From assembly GCF_029873255.1 (NCBI RefSeq), contig NZ_CP123622.1, forward strand, positions 1,762,501-1,826,500: a stretch of DNA of 64,000 nt, read 5' to 3'. Made by a program: the position numbers and the translations under genes. The notes under the pieces were generated by a model. The model did no database searches and was not told where the DNA came from. It saw nothing but the letters and a program-made list of their open reading frames with translations. Shown one piece after another: positions 26,005-34,781 of the stretch (positions within the stretch are counted from its first letter, which is position 1; every line of letters begins with the position of its first letter). This stretch comes from Pigmentibacter sp. JX0631 (GTDB taxonomy: Bacteria > Bdellovibrionota_B > Oligoflexia > Silvanigrellales > Silvanigrellaceae).

Positions 26005-27768
26005 TTATTTAAAATTATCTAATGAAAATGGATATTTTTCTTTTTGGATAATATGTTTTGCAATATTTCTAATACTATCATCATGGTTTGCTTTTAAATT
26101 ATAAACACTTTGATTTATTCTTGCTTTTGCGTCTCGAATAATTAATTTTGCCATAGATAGTTCAACATCATTTTTTTCAGGTCCACCATGCTTTTCTAGT
26201 ACAGAATTAATTCGACTAAGAACTGCTGATATTACATAAGTATCAATAGCGATATCAGCTAGACGAGCTAATTGAAGTTGTTCATCAATAAGTTTGTGCC
26301 CATAATTGCGGATAAGTTTTGAAGCTGAAGTTGCTAATGCATGAGTTGCCGAAGATAATCGTTCGCATTCTTTTTCAAGAGCTGGATGAAAGCCTTCTAG
26401 TTTTTCTGCCATTACACTCTTTTTTACTTCGCTAAAAGCAAATTCGGAAATAAACCCAATTTTTTCAATAGCAGAATTTAAAAAATCAAGATTCTTTGGA
26501 CTCTGTAAAGATTGCAATTCTTTTCCTAATCTTTGATATTGATTTGCTGTTTCTTTTAATCCGGTCATTGCAATAAATAATCTTAAAATTTCATTTGTTC
26601 CTTCAAAGATAAGGCCAATTCTTCCATCTCGTAATTTTCTTTCAATTCCATATTCAACCATATAACCATTACCGCCATGAATTTGCATTGCAGTATTGAT
26701 AGTCTTCCAGCCAACTTCAGTGACAAAAACTTTACAAATAGCAGCTTCTATACTGTAATCTGTATCACCAGCATCAACCAAACTTGTTGCAAAATAAGTA
26801 GTAGCTTCAGAAGCGTATATATGCATCGTCATTTCAGTAAGCATTTGTTGGATAAGACCGAAATCAGAAATTGAATGACCAAATGCTTTTCTATTTTTTG
26901 TATAAGTAATGCAATCATCCATTAACGATTTCATGGCTCCAAGAGCGCCGCCTGCTAAACCCATTCTTCCTTGATTTAAAATTCCCATAGCAATTTTAAA
27001 TCCATCACCAGGTTTTCCTAAAATATTTTCTGCCGGTACTTTTACATCTTTAAAAAATACTTCAACTGTTGATGACGCTTTAATTCCAAGTTTTAATTCT
27101 TCTGAACCATGACTAACACCACCCATATCTCTTGTTACTATAAAAGCTGTTATTTTATCTTCACCATTAATTTCTTCTTTCGCAAATACCGTAAAAAAGT
27201 CTGCAAAGCCGCCATTAGTGATCCATAATTTTGAACCATTAATAATATAATGATCTCCATTTTTTACTGCTCTTGTTTTTATTCCAGCAGCATCTGAACC
27301 AGCTGTTGGTTCAGTTAATGCAAAAGATGCTATCATTTCTCCAGAAGCGAGTTTTGGCATGTATTTGGCTTTTTGCTTTTCGTTACCATAAAGATAAAGA
27401 CCTTTTAATCCAATTGAACTGTGAGCTCCAGCTGTCAAAGTAACAGATGAATCATGTCTATTTAATAATTCTAAAGTTCTTGTATATAACGTTTGAGTTA
27501 ATTCGCTACCACCAAATGCTTCAGGAATAATTAATCCAAATAAGCCCATTTCCTTCATGCCTTTGATTATTTCTGGAGGCAATTTTTTTTCTTGATCAAA
27601 TTTTAAACTATCAACATTTTGTTTCATCCAATCGTTTATTGAACTTGCCATTAAAGTGTAATCGTTTTCTCGATGGGTATTAAAAAATGGATAGTGATGT
27701 AATGATTTTTCAGGTATATGTCCATTAAATATATTTTTCATAAAACTAAATTTAGAATTTTCTGACAC
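26005..27768 (-). CDS. Long acyl-CoA dehydrogenase (VLCAD/FadE-like)
   Basis: A 587-residue flavoenzyme starting at GTG with AAGGAGG 6 bp upstream. The first ~390 residues are the standard acyl-CoA dehydrogenase fold: [14 protein letters not shown] and [11 protein letters not shown] bind FAD and substrate, [10 protein letters not shown] and [10 protein letters not shown] (which holds the catalytic-type Glu) follow. The extra ~190-residue helical C-terminus is like VLCAD/ACAD9-type enzymes. It should catalyse the first step of beta-oxidation of long-chain acyl-CoAs. A shorter acyl-CoA dehydrogenase gene is transcribed divergently from the same 213-bp intergenic region, hinting at common control. 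Confidence 0.88.
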   Translation of the reverse strand: MSENSKFSFMKNIFNGHIPEKSLHHYPFFNTHRENDYTLMASSINDWMKQNVDSLKFDQEKKLPPEIIKGMKEMGLFGLIIPEAFGGSELTQTLYTRTLELLNRHDSSVTLTAGAHSSIGLKGLYLYGNEKQKAKYMPKLASGEMIASFALTEPTAGSDAAGIKTRAVKNGDHYIINGSKLWITNGGFADFFTVFAKEEINGEDKITAFIVTRDMGGVSHGSEELKLGIKASSTVEVFFKDVKVPAENILGKPGDGFKIAMGILNQGRMGLAGGALGAMKSLMDDCITYTKNRKAFGHSISDFGLIQQMLTEMTMHIYASEATTYFATSLVDAGDTDYSIEAAICKVFVTEVGWKTINTAMQIHGGNGYMVEYGIERKLRDGRIGLIFEGTNEILRLFIAMTGLKETANQYQRLGKELQSLQSPKNLDFLNSAIEKIGFISEFAFSEVKKSVMAEKLEGFHPALEKECERLSSATHALATSASKLIRNYGHKLIDEQLQLARLADIAIDTYVISAVLSRINSVLEKHGGPEKNDVELSMAKLIIRDAKARINQSVYNLKANHDDSIRNIAKHIIQKEKYPFSLDNFK

Positions 27769-27981
27769 AAATCCTCCTTATAGCAGATATTTTTCAATCT
27801 GAGTTTCCTTTTGAATTTAAATTATCTGATTCAATAAGTTTGAGCAAATACCAAAATTCATTTCTTGCCGTTTACGCCAAATTTGTTTGTATTTCTTTTT
27901 ATCCATTGCAGCTTTTTCATTTTACACATAATTTGAAGGAAGAGAATGTGAACTTTTTGTTAATTTATATGGAGATTGATT

Positions 27982-29124
27982 ATGGCTATGTTTGAGCTAA
28001 ATGAGACACACAAGCAATTGTTTGATATGGCTAAAGATTTTTCAAATAAAGAGGTATGGCCAAAAGCAAAAGAATTAGATGAAACGGCTAAATTTCCTAT
28101 TGAATTACTAAAAAAAGCACATGAATTAGGATTATTAAATGCTTTTGTGCCAGAAGAAGTGGGGGGATTAGGTTTAGGAACTTTTGAACATTGCTTAATT
28201 TCTGAAGCTCTTGCAATGGGATGCGCGGGTTTTTGTACTGCTGCATTAGCAAATGATCTTGCAGCTGTTCCTGTAATTCTATCCGAAAATAAAACTGTTT
28301 GGAAAGATTTATTAGCTCCTATGGTCGAAGAATGTCTCATGGCTTCTTATTGCGTGACGGAGCCTGGGGCAGGAAGTGATGTAGCAGGAATTAAAACAAC
28401 AGCAAAAAAAGTAAAAGATAAATATGTTATAAATGGTTCAAAAATGTGGATTACTAATGCAAATTATGCAAACTGGTTTTTTGTGTTGGCAAAAACAGAT
28501 CCCTCTGCAGGACATAAAGGAATGACTGGTTTTGCAGTTCCGGCGAAGACTCCAGGTATTACAATTGGGAGAAAAGAAGACAACATGGGTCAGCGTTGTA
28601 GTGATACTCGTGGTGTTACTTTTGATAATGTAGAAGTCCCAGAAGCTTATTTATTAGGTAAAGAGGGTGATGGTTTTAAATTAGCTATGGGCGCATTTGA
28701 TAGAACTAGGCCAGCTGTGGCAGCGGAATGTGTTGGATTGTCACAAAGAGCAATGCAATGCGCAATAGATTACGCTAAACAAAGGACAGCTTTCGGGAAA
28801 TCTATTGCTGACTATCAAGGTGTTAGTTTTTTGATTGCTGAAATGGCTAGAGATATAGAGGCTTCTCGTTTGCTTGTTTGGAAAGCTGCTTGTGAAGTGG
28901 ATGAAGGGCGAAAAAATACTTATTTTGCTTCCATAGCAAAAATGTTTGCCGCAGATGCCTGCATGAAAATAACCACAGATGCCGTTCAGGTCTTTGGTGG
29001 ATACGGCTATAATAAGGAATATCCTGTGGAAATGTTAATGCGGGACGCAAAAATTTTCCAAATTTATGAAGGAACATCCCAAATTCAAAGGATGATTGTA
29101 GGCAGAATGCTTCTGGGGCATTAA
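27982..29124 (+). CDS. Acyl-CoA dehydrogenase, short/medium type
   Basis: A 380-residue tetrameric-type acyl-CoA dehydrogenase. I chose the ATG at 27982 (GGAG at 27971-27974) over TTG 27976 and ATG 27988. Motifs include YCVTEPGAGSDVAGI, KMWITNANYANW, the second FAD segment VQVFGGYGYNKEYP and IYEGTSQIQR, which carries the catalytic Glu. The sequence is close to medium/short-chain fatty acyl-CoA dehydrogenases that feed electrons to ETF. It is divergent from the longer dehydrogenase; together with the enoyl-CoA hydratase at 49.2-50.0 kb it gives part of a beta-oxidation pathway. Confidence 0.9.
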   Translation: MAMFELNETHKQLFDMAKDFSNKEVWPKAKELDETAKFPIELLKKAHELGLLNAFVPEEVGGLGLGTFEHCLISEALAMGCAGFCTAALANDLAAVPVILSENKTVWKDLLAPMVEECLMASYCVTEPGAGSDVAGIKTTAKKVKDKYVINGSKMWITNANYANWFFVLAKTDPSAGHKGMTGFAVPAKTPGITIGRKEDNMGQRCSDTRGVTFDNVEVPEAYLLGKEGDGFKLAMGAFDRTRPAVAAECVGLSQRAMQCAIDYAKQRTAFGKSIADYQGVSFLIAEMARDIEASRLLVWKAACEVDEGRKNTYFASIAKMFAADACMKITTDAVQVFGGYGYNKEYPVEMLMRDAKIFQIYEGTSQIQRMIVGRMLLGH

Positions 29125-29146
29125 TCTTTGCTTTGTTAATGGTTTT

Positions 29147-29167
29147 CATTGTGCTAAGCACTCAATG
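29147..29167 (+). terminator. Short hairpin between acyl-CoA dehydrogenase and ribH
   Basis: CATTGTGC pairs with GCAC-TC-AATG across a TAA loop (one 2-nt bulge), followed by GATTTTG. It may be a weak terminator of the dehydrogenase transcript. No FMN riboswitch signature is present in this 75-bp gap. Confidence 0.3.
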
Positions 29168-29199
29168 GATTTTGTGTAATCTATAAGGGAGTGTAATAA

Positions 29200-29658
29200 A
29201 TGAAACCATCTGAGGTTAAAATAGGTATTGTTGTTGCTCGTTTTAATGAAATAATTACTTCAAAATTAGCTTCTGGTGCAAAAGGTTTATTACTAAGAAG
29301 AGGGCTTAAAGCTGAAAATATTATTGAATTAGAAGTACCTGGCAGTTTTGAAACTCCATTAGCTGCACAGCTACTGATTGAACAGAAAAAAGTTCATGGA
29401 ATCATTGCTTTAGGTGCTGTTATTCGTGGTGCTACAGATCATTACAACTATGTCTGTTCATCAACTTCTTCGGGATTGATGAATGTTCAATTGGCGCATT
29501 CCGTTCCAGTAGCATTTGGGATTTTAACTTGTGACACAATGGAACAAGCTTTTGATAGGGCTGGCGGAAAATTAGGAAATAAAGGATCTGAAGTGGCGGA
29601 TGCTGTTTTAGACATGGTAATGATAAAATCTTCATTAGTAGGAAATGTACTTTTATGA
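29200..29658 (+). CDS. ribH: 6,7-dimethyl-8-ribityllumazine synthase
   Basis: A 152-residue enzyme that condenses the ribityl-aminopyrimidine with dihydroxybutanone phosphate in riboflavin synthesis; it forms icosahedral or pentameric shells. Key motifs are VVARFNE, VPGSFETP, GAVIRGATDHYNYVC (with the catalytic His) and GILTCDTMEQAFDRAGGKLGNKG. The start has GGGAG upstream. It overlaps nusB by 4 bp (ATGA), the classic ribH-nusB arrangement. Confidence 0.95.
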   Translation: MKPSEVKIGIVVARFNEIITSKLASGAKGLLLRRGLKAENIIELEVPGSFETPLAAQLLIEQKKVHGIIALGAVIRGATDHYNYVCSSTSSGLMNVQLAHSVPVAFGILTCDTMEQAFDRAGGKLGNKGSEVADAVLDMVMIKSSLVGNVLL

Positions 29659-30098
29659 TTGAGAATAGCAAAGGTTTAAAACCCGCTGATTTTAAACAAA
29701 TTAGAAGATCTGCAGTTCAGTTTGTGTATCAACAAGATATTAATCAACAATTTGTAATGCAATATCAAACTCTACAACATTTTATGCATCAATCTGAAGT
29801 CATCGAAGCACAGAAAGACTTTTTGCGAAATTTTTTGACAGTACTTTTTGAGAATAGTAAAAAGATTGATGATTTAATAGAAGCATACGCAAAAAACTGG
29901 AAAATTTCTAGAATAGCTAAAGTTGATCTTGCAATTTTACGTGTCGCTATTTTAGAACTTTTGGAAAGAAATGACACAGATGTAGGCGTTATCATAGCTG
30001 AAGCAGCTTCGATTGCGCAGGAGTTTGGATCAGGAAATTCAGCTAGTTTTGTTAATGGCATACTTGATGCAATTGCTAAAGATGTGCGGAAAGCTTAA
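29655..30098 (+). CDS. nusB: Transcription antitermination factor NusB
   Basis: A 147-residue all-helical RNA-binding protein. It opens with IRRSAVQFVYQQDI (the RRxA..xLY motif), then WKISRIAKVDLAILRVAILEL and ends with SASFVNGILDAI, all typical of NusB. It joins NusE/S10 at boxA RNA to prevent premature termination of rRNA operons. It is translationally coupled to ribH. Confidence 0.94.
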   Translation: MIENSKGLKPADFKQIRRSAVQFVYQQDINQQFVMQYQTLQHFMHQSEVIEAQKDFLRNFLTVLFENSKKIDDLIEAYAKNWKISRIAKVDLAILRVAILELLERNDTDVGVIIAEAASIAQEFGSGNSASFVNGILDAIAKDVRKA

Positions 30099-30132
30099 AT
30101 AAAAAATTTTGTTTATTTAGGGTCAAAATTTC

Positions 30133-30870
30133 ATGAGAGAAATATACTTACTTGAAACTAAAGACGCATGCCATAAATTTCTTTTAAACAGAACTGCTAA
30201 TGGTTTTTTGCCAGATACTTTTTTAGGGATTGGCTCTTTTAGTAGTAAAATACCTTCTTCAGGAACAGGACTAGTTATTCAATCTAGCCCTAAATTTTTT
30301 ATAAAAGAAATATCTGAAAGTATAATTCAAGGGCACTTTTCAGCATTTGAAAAAGAATCTTTGCTTATGCAAGTACCTTTGGGAGAAGTAGGGAATTTTC
30401 CGATTGCTAGATGGCTTTTAATAGGTAAACATTTAAGTATTTTTGATTCAGATAAGATTGATGCTACTCAATATTTACCAACAAAAGAGTTAATGCAAGT
30501 AAGAACAATTGAAGAATTTATGCAAGTATATTTGAGTTTTATATTTCCACATATTCATGAAATTAGAGCACAATCTGTATTGTTTTTATTTGATATCAAT
30601 ATTTATATTTCATATATAAAAAAATTCTTTAATTGGCTCGCAAAACAAACTTCGAACCCTTTGTTAATTAAAACTATTCTTGAAATTTCATCCATTGATT
30701 TTCAAAGAAAAATTACGGACGAATTTCTTTGGTTTATTTCAGAGTCTTCTTTACATCCATGTATAGCAATTTTTCCTTCTACTAAAAATAGTTTTACAAG
30801 TTTTATTCAGTCAGCAAGAAATATAAAAAGACAAAATGGTTATTCCGAAGAGTTATTCTTTAAATTATAA
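30133..30870 (+). CDS. Hypothetical protein, 245 aa
   Basis: A 245-residue protein 35 bp after nusB. No signal peptide or clear membrane helix. I recognise no domain. Segments such as GTGLVIQSSPKFFIKEISESII and LFLFDINIYISYIKKFFNWLAK suggest a mixed alpha/beta cytosolic fold. It lies between nusB and a PilZ gene (14 bp downstream) and is probably co-transcribed with them. It may be lineage-specific. Confidence 0.6.
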   Translation: MREIYLLETKDACHKFLLNRTANGFLPDTFLGIGSFSSKIPSSGTGLVIQSSPKFFIKEISESIIQGHFSAFEKESLLMQVPLGEVGNFPIARWLLIGKHLSIFDSDKIDATQYLPTKELMQVRTIEEFMQVYLSFIFPHIHEIRAQSVLFLFDINIYISYIKKFFNWLAKQTSNPLLIKTILEISSIDFQRKITDEFLWFISESSLHPCIAIFPSTKNSFTSFIQSARNIKRQNGYSEELFFKL

Positions 30871-30884
30871 CAAAAGGATTTCCT

Positions 30885-31289
30885 ATGCCTGGAGAAAAGC
30901 AAGCTAAAAAAATTGAGAAAAGAAAAAATGTCAGACATGAAATCGATTTTATAGTTTCTTTATACAGAAATGGAACTTTAGTTGCTCCTAACAATCGCTT
31001 TAAAAATATTTCAACTGCAGGTGCATTAATTAGTATATCTAGAGAATTTGATTTTATTATAGGGGAAAGATATATTTTAATTCTTGAAGAAGATAGACTT
31101 TTGCAAGAATTTAATTTGACTCTTGACCCAATAGAAGCACTAGTTAAGCATAAAGATCAAAGTAATGAGTTTCTTGTGGGATTTTCTTTTTGTAACATTA
31201 CCGACAGGAATAAAAGAATAATAAAAAAAATAATTGACAATAAATTCATGCTGAAAAATTTTCCTAAATCGTGGCAAATAACTAAATAA
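30885..31289 (+). CDS. PilZ-domain protein
   Basis: A 134-residue single-domain protein. The c-di-GMP contact residues are visible: the R-x3-R element at Arg13/Arg17 (KRKNVRHE) and the N-x-S-x2-G motif at 41-46 (NISTAG). It ends with a helix after GFSFCNI. It likely binds cyclic di-GMP and modulates motility, pili or another target by protein contact. AAAAGGA lies 8 bp before the ATG. No diguanylate cyclase is in the window. Confidence 0.82.
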   Translation: MPGEKQAKKIEKRKNVRHEIDFIVSLYRNGTLVAPNNRFKNISTAGALISISREFDFIIGERYILILEEDRLLQEFNLTLDPIEALVKHKDQSNEFLVGFSFCNITDRNKRIIKKIIDNKFMLKNFPKSWQITK

Positions 31290-31293
31290 TTTA

Positions 31294-32208
31294 CTATAAA
31301 TAAACAGATTCTATAACATGGTTTGCATTATTAGTTACAAAACCAGTGAAATATTCTTCCCATTTTTCAGGATTTTGTACTAATGGATATCGCCAGGTGA
31401 ATTCTATAAAAGCACTTGGCACTATTACTTCACCATCAATTAACTGAGTTTTAATTAATTTACCTTTAGTCGAACATTGTTCTAATAGATCATTTTTAGA
31501 CCCTTTTATAATGCTAGGTGAAATATTTAGTTCAATATTTAAGTTTTTCTGGAAATATTCAACAAAATTACTTAGGGAGTCAAATGCATTTAAAAGGCTT
31601 ATATTAAAAGTATAGTGATTTGGAACTCTTCCAAATACCAATGCCCAAGATAGTAGCTCATTAAATTCATTGACAGTATTATATTCCTTTAGTGTTAATA
31701 AAGGCCAATCTTTATTCAGATAGTCACATGTTATTTTAACTAATTCTTGCGCAGCAGTTTCATCACCTAAAAAAGTTTTACCACACAATTTTTGAAATAG
31801 TTCAATATTCAACTCTGGAGTTAGTTCTGAATACTTTAAAACTATTTTTCTAATTTCATCAGGAAATTCAGATAGTACAAAATCAGAAATTACTACTTGT
31901 GGAGGAGCTTCAATGGCTTGTTTTCCTAAAGCAGTACATTCAGCAAGCCACATAAACCTGTTTTGTTTTTCAATTAATCTTTCTCTCCCTTGAGATAGAT
32001 AACCTAAACAGGAATAAACTTGAAATAGATTGTCCATACCAGTATTTGGACCAGGAATGTCTATCAAAGCGTAATGGTCAAAAGTAATTTTTGAGTTTGA
32101 AATTATGCTCAAAAAATTATGTATTTTACAAGCATCTTCATTATTAGTTTTAAATTCTTCCCAAAGTTTGCAGTTAATCTTTGATCTTACATTTTCTAAA
32201 AGATTCAT
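31294..32208 (-). CDS. DUF1338 / 2-oxoadipate dioxygenase-like protein (HglS/YdcJ family)
   Basis: A 304-residue protein. The family's His-His-Glu metal ligands can be assigned: His45 (TFDHYALID), His198 (VPNHYTFNI) and Glu269 (AFIEFTWRYPL). Between them are GYLSQGR and VLSEFPDEIRKIV in the first half and KGSKNDLLEQCSTKGK in the second, all matching the DUF1338 pattern. Characterised members (HglS) convert 2-oxoadipate to D-2-hydroxyglutarate in lysine catabolism. Whether this one does is unknown; no other lysine-catabolic genes are nearby. ATG has AAGGA upstream. Converges with the PilZ gene, 4 bp apart. Confidence 0.72.
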   Translation of the reverse strand: MNLLENVRSKINCKLWEEFKTNNEDACKIHNFLSIISNSKITFDHYALIDIPGPNTGMDNLFQVYSCLGYLSQGRERLIEKQNRFMWLAECTALGKQAIEAPPQVVISDFVLSEFPDEIRKIVLKYSELTPELNIELFQKLCGKTFLGDETAAQELVKITCDYLNKDWPLLTLKEYNTVNEFNELLSWALVFGRVPNHYTFNISLLNAFDSLSNFVEYFQKNLNIELNISPSIIKGSKNDLLEQCSTKGKLIKTQLIDGEVIVPSAFIEFTWRYPLVQNPEKWEEYFTGFVTNNANHVIESVYL

Positions 32209-32392
32209 AAGTTGGTCCTTTTTTAAAACTTAATTATACCTTATAATATAGCGTAAATTTTTTTGAAAACGAAATAATACGCACCTAAAAATCTTGAAAA
32301 TAATGTAAATATCTTTAGAAAAATTGTATTTTTTTTAATTGAAATAAATATTTTTATTAATTAATTTATATTTTTTACTTGGGGGTCATAAA

Positions 32393-33559
32393 ATGAGAAA
32401 AATATTACTCATACTAATTATTTTTACTAACTCTTGTATGCATAAAACTGAGAATGGGAGTTTAGAAAAAGTAAATAATAAAATTAATTCATTAAATTTA
32501 AAAAATAATCCAATTTCTATAGCTATTAATTGTCCAAAAAAGTTTAAAGAAAATGTTGTTTATTTAAACTATGGAAGTACAAAAAAAGAGCAAGAAATTA
32601 TGCCAAATGAAAATTCAATATATGAAATAGGAAGCCTTACAAAATTGTATTTAGCAGCACTCACTATCCAGCAAGTTGAAAAAGGAAATATTAGCCTAGA
32701 AGAAAGTATTGCAAAGTATCTTCCAAACATACCAAGCGATTGGCAAGACATAAAAATTAAAAATTTACTAAATATGACCAGTGGGATTCCAAGTCATTTT
32801 GGAAGTGCAAATTTATATAGTGTAGAAAATTTTCATTCATATATGCTGAATCCTTATCAATATTTTGATAAAAATTTAATTATCCAGAAAATTTTAACAC
32901 AGAAAGCTTTATTTAAAAGTGGAATAGCCTGGGACTATTCAAATATAAATTATTTATTAATTGGCATTATTTTAGAAAAAATTACAGGAAAGAAATTAGA
33001 TACATTATTCAAAGAAAACATTTCTGAAAAATTACATTTAAAGAATACTTACTTTGTAAATCATTTTATAAGAGACGAAATTCCAAATTCTAAAATAAAT
33101 ACTTTAGTAGAAGGGTATCCTTCCTTAGAAAACTATTTAGCTAAAAAGAATGCAAATACTTTTAGCGTATCAGCTGCATGGGGTTCAGGTAATGTAATAT
33201 CCTCAACAAAGGATGTTCATATATTCATCACTTCATTTTTTAACAAAGATGGTAAATTATTTAACCAAAAAAATACTTATGAACTATTTAAAAACTACTT
33301 TTTTGAAATTGCAAGCTATAATCTTAGTAATTATTTTAATTCAAATAAATATTCCCTCGGGGTATTTGCAAAAACAAATGAAGTAACTGGTTTGACTGAC
33401 TACTTACATACAGGAGGGATACCTGGTTATAATTCTTTGTTTTCTATTACTCCGTCTGAAAATGTTTCATATTGTTTGCTAACTGGTTCTTTAAATTTAG
33501 ATGAGTTTACAAATTTAGTTAAAGGAATTAATGATTTTATTAATCATGAATGTTATTAA
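32393..33559 (+). CDS. Serine beta-lactamase-like lipoprotein (class C / D-Ala-D-Ala carboxypeptidase fold)
   Basis: A 388-residue lipoprotein (lipobox FTNSC, Cys15) likely in the periplasm. The active site has Ser81-x-x-Lys84 (IGSLTKL), the Tyr182-Ser-Asn triad (WDYSNINY) and a C-terminal HTGGIPGYNS in the KTG position. This is the 'beta-lactamase family' (PF00144) of serine hydrolases, which includes class C beta-lactamases, DD-peptidases and esterases. Substrate cannot be told. The start has GGGGGT upstream. A possible pseudogene fragment on the other strand abuts its stop. Confidence 0.85.
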   Translation: MRKILLILIIFTNSCMHKTENGSLEKVNNKINSLNLKNNPISIAINCPKKFKENVVYLNYGSTKKEQEIMPNENSIYEIGSLTKLYLAALTIQQVEKGNISLEESIAKYLPNIPSDWQDIKIKNLLNMTSGIPSHFGSANLYSVENFHSYMLNPYQYFDKNLIIQKILTQKALFKSGIAWDYSNINYLLIGIILEKITGKKLDTLFKENISEKLHLKNTYFVNHFIRDEIPNSKINTLVEGYPSLENYLAKKNANTFSVSAAWGSGNVISSTKDVHIFITSFFNKDGKLFNQKNTYELFKNYFFEIASYNLSNYFNSNKYSLGVFAKTNEVTGLTDYLHTGGIPGYNSLFSITPSENVSYCLLTGSLNLDEFTNLVKGINDFINHECY

Positions 33560-33738
33560 TTAATATCTATTTGTTCAAAAACGAAGTTTGAATTTTTTAA
33601 TAGTAAATTTTTTGATTCTACAATATAAAATGACTTATATTTTTCAGAGTTTTTCTCCTTTTGAAGCAAAATAATTTTATCCTTAAGTTTAACAGATTGA
33701 TCAATAAAACTTAAGGTATTAGCTGGAATTTTTGTGAA
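33556..33738 (-). pseudogene. Possible 3' gene remnant
   Basis: On the minus strand a frame of 60 codons ends at TAA 33558-33556 and reads IPANTLSFIDQSVKLKDKII, then IVESKNLLLKNSNFVFEQI. Upstream, an ATG at 33750 is followed after two codons by TAA, so the frame is closed at its 5' end. The composition is protein-like, which suggests the tail of a decayed gene. I cannot name the parent family. The stop overlaps the stop of the convergent beta-lactamase-like gene. Confidence 0.3.
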
Positions 33739-33821
33739 TTAGTTTTTCATGTAAAAAATCGCTATATTATTAAGATATTATAACAAAAACAGTTTAAATT
33801 GTGTGACAAAAAGTGTTACAT

Positions 33822-34778
33822 TTAGTTTAAAAAAGAATTCATCCAATTTTGGTAATATTTTATAACAGTACCCATGCATATCTGATTCGTAGGATAAAAC
33901 ATTGCAGAACCAAAAGAGTTTAATGCATAAGCAAAATACTTATTATTTTTTTTAACAAGGATTGGACCACCAGAATCCCCATTTAAGCACGATCCTTTAG
34001 TTCTGTTTCCGTATGTAAAAGTTACAGTTTCAGAGGGTTTATATTGTATAAGTGATTTATCCAAATTACTTTGTGCAATTATGGCGTCAAGATTTCTATA
34101 TAAATTAAATATTTTTTTAGCATATTCTTCTTGTCTTAAGTAGGGGAGTTTTAAATTACTATGATATGCATTATTTATATTGGTGTCGATTAAGTTTGCT
34201 AATGTCCAATTTAATTCTTTTTCTGATTTATATTCAGTGATTCCATATCCAATAATCACAACACTTTCATTTGCCTCAATGGGTTCAGAAAGAATTTCAA
34301 TCTTTGTAGCATTTATTTCTTTTGCACTAAGTTTGGTTTTTACTAAAGCAATGTCACCTATATAAGTTAGGTATTTTTCTTTATTAAAAGGAAAATTAAT
34401 ACCAATACTATTAAATGCTAAAGGATGAGTTATTACATTAATAGTTTCAGATTCCTTCTTGTTGAAAGATTCTACAACATATTCTTTGTTAGAAAAAACA
34501 CAGTGTGCTGCTGTTAGAACATAATAATCATGTACAAAAAAACCTGAACAAATTGTAGATCCTTGAGTCTTTATTTTAACAATTGAATTATTCTCTGGTG
34601 CATTTTCTATATCATATCTATCACAATTTTTAGATACTTTATTCGATGAGATAGTAAAATTGTCACATGTATTATTTACCTCATTATTTTTATTATTTAT
34701 TTTGTTATAAATTATTTCGTTTTTTTTGGAACAGGAAAAAATAAAAATTGTAACTATGACATTTAATATGTATTTCAT
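33822..34778 (-). CDS. Trypsin-like serine protease lipoprotein, last gene of SDP-like operon
   Basis: A 318-residue S1-family protease with a lipobox-like IFSC (Cys16). Catalytic triad: His92 (LTAAHC), Asp142 (GDIALVK) and Ser269 (NGDSGGP). It should be anchored facing the periplasm or outside. It starts 3 bp after the stop of the SdpB-like gene, so it is almost certainly in the same transcript. It may process the SdpC-like precursor, remove toxin, or act on competitors; the sequence does not decide. A second S1 lipoprotein lies at 47.9-48.8 kb outside any toxin operon. Confidence 0.85.
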   Translation of the reverse strand: MKYILNVIVTIFIFSCSKKNEIIYNKINNKNNEVNNTCDNFTISSNKVSKNCDRYDIENAPENNSIVKIKTQGSTICSGFFVHDYYVLTAAHCVFSNKEYVVESFNKKESETINVITHPLAFNSIGINFPFNKEKYLTYIGDIALVKTKLSAKEINATKIEILSEPIEANESVVIIGYGITEYKSEKELNWTLANLIDTNINNAYHSNLKLPYLRQEEYAKKIFNLYRNLDAIIAQSNLDKSLIQYKPSETVTFTYGNRTKGSCLNGDSGGPILVKKNNKYFAYALNSFGSAMFYPTNQICMGTVIKYYQNWMNSFLN

Positions 34779-34781
34779 TTT

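Noticed and set aside
29125-29199. FMN riboswitch upstream of ribH
   Set aside because: The gap is only 75 bp and lacks the conserved RFN element blocks; only a small hairpin is present.
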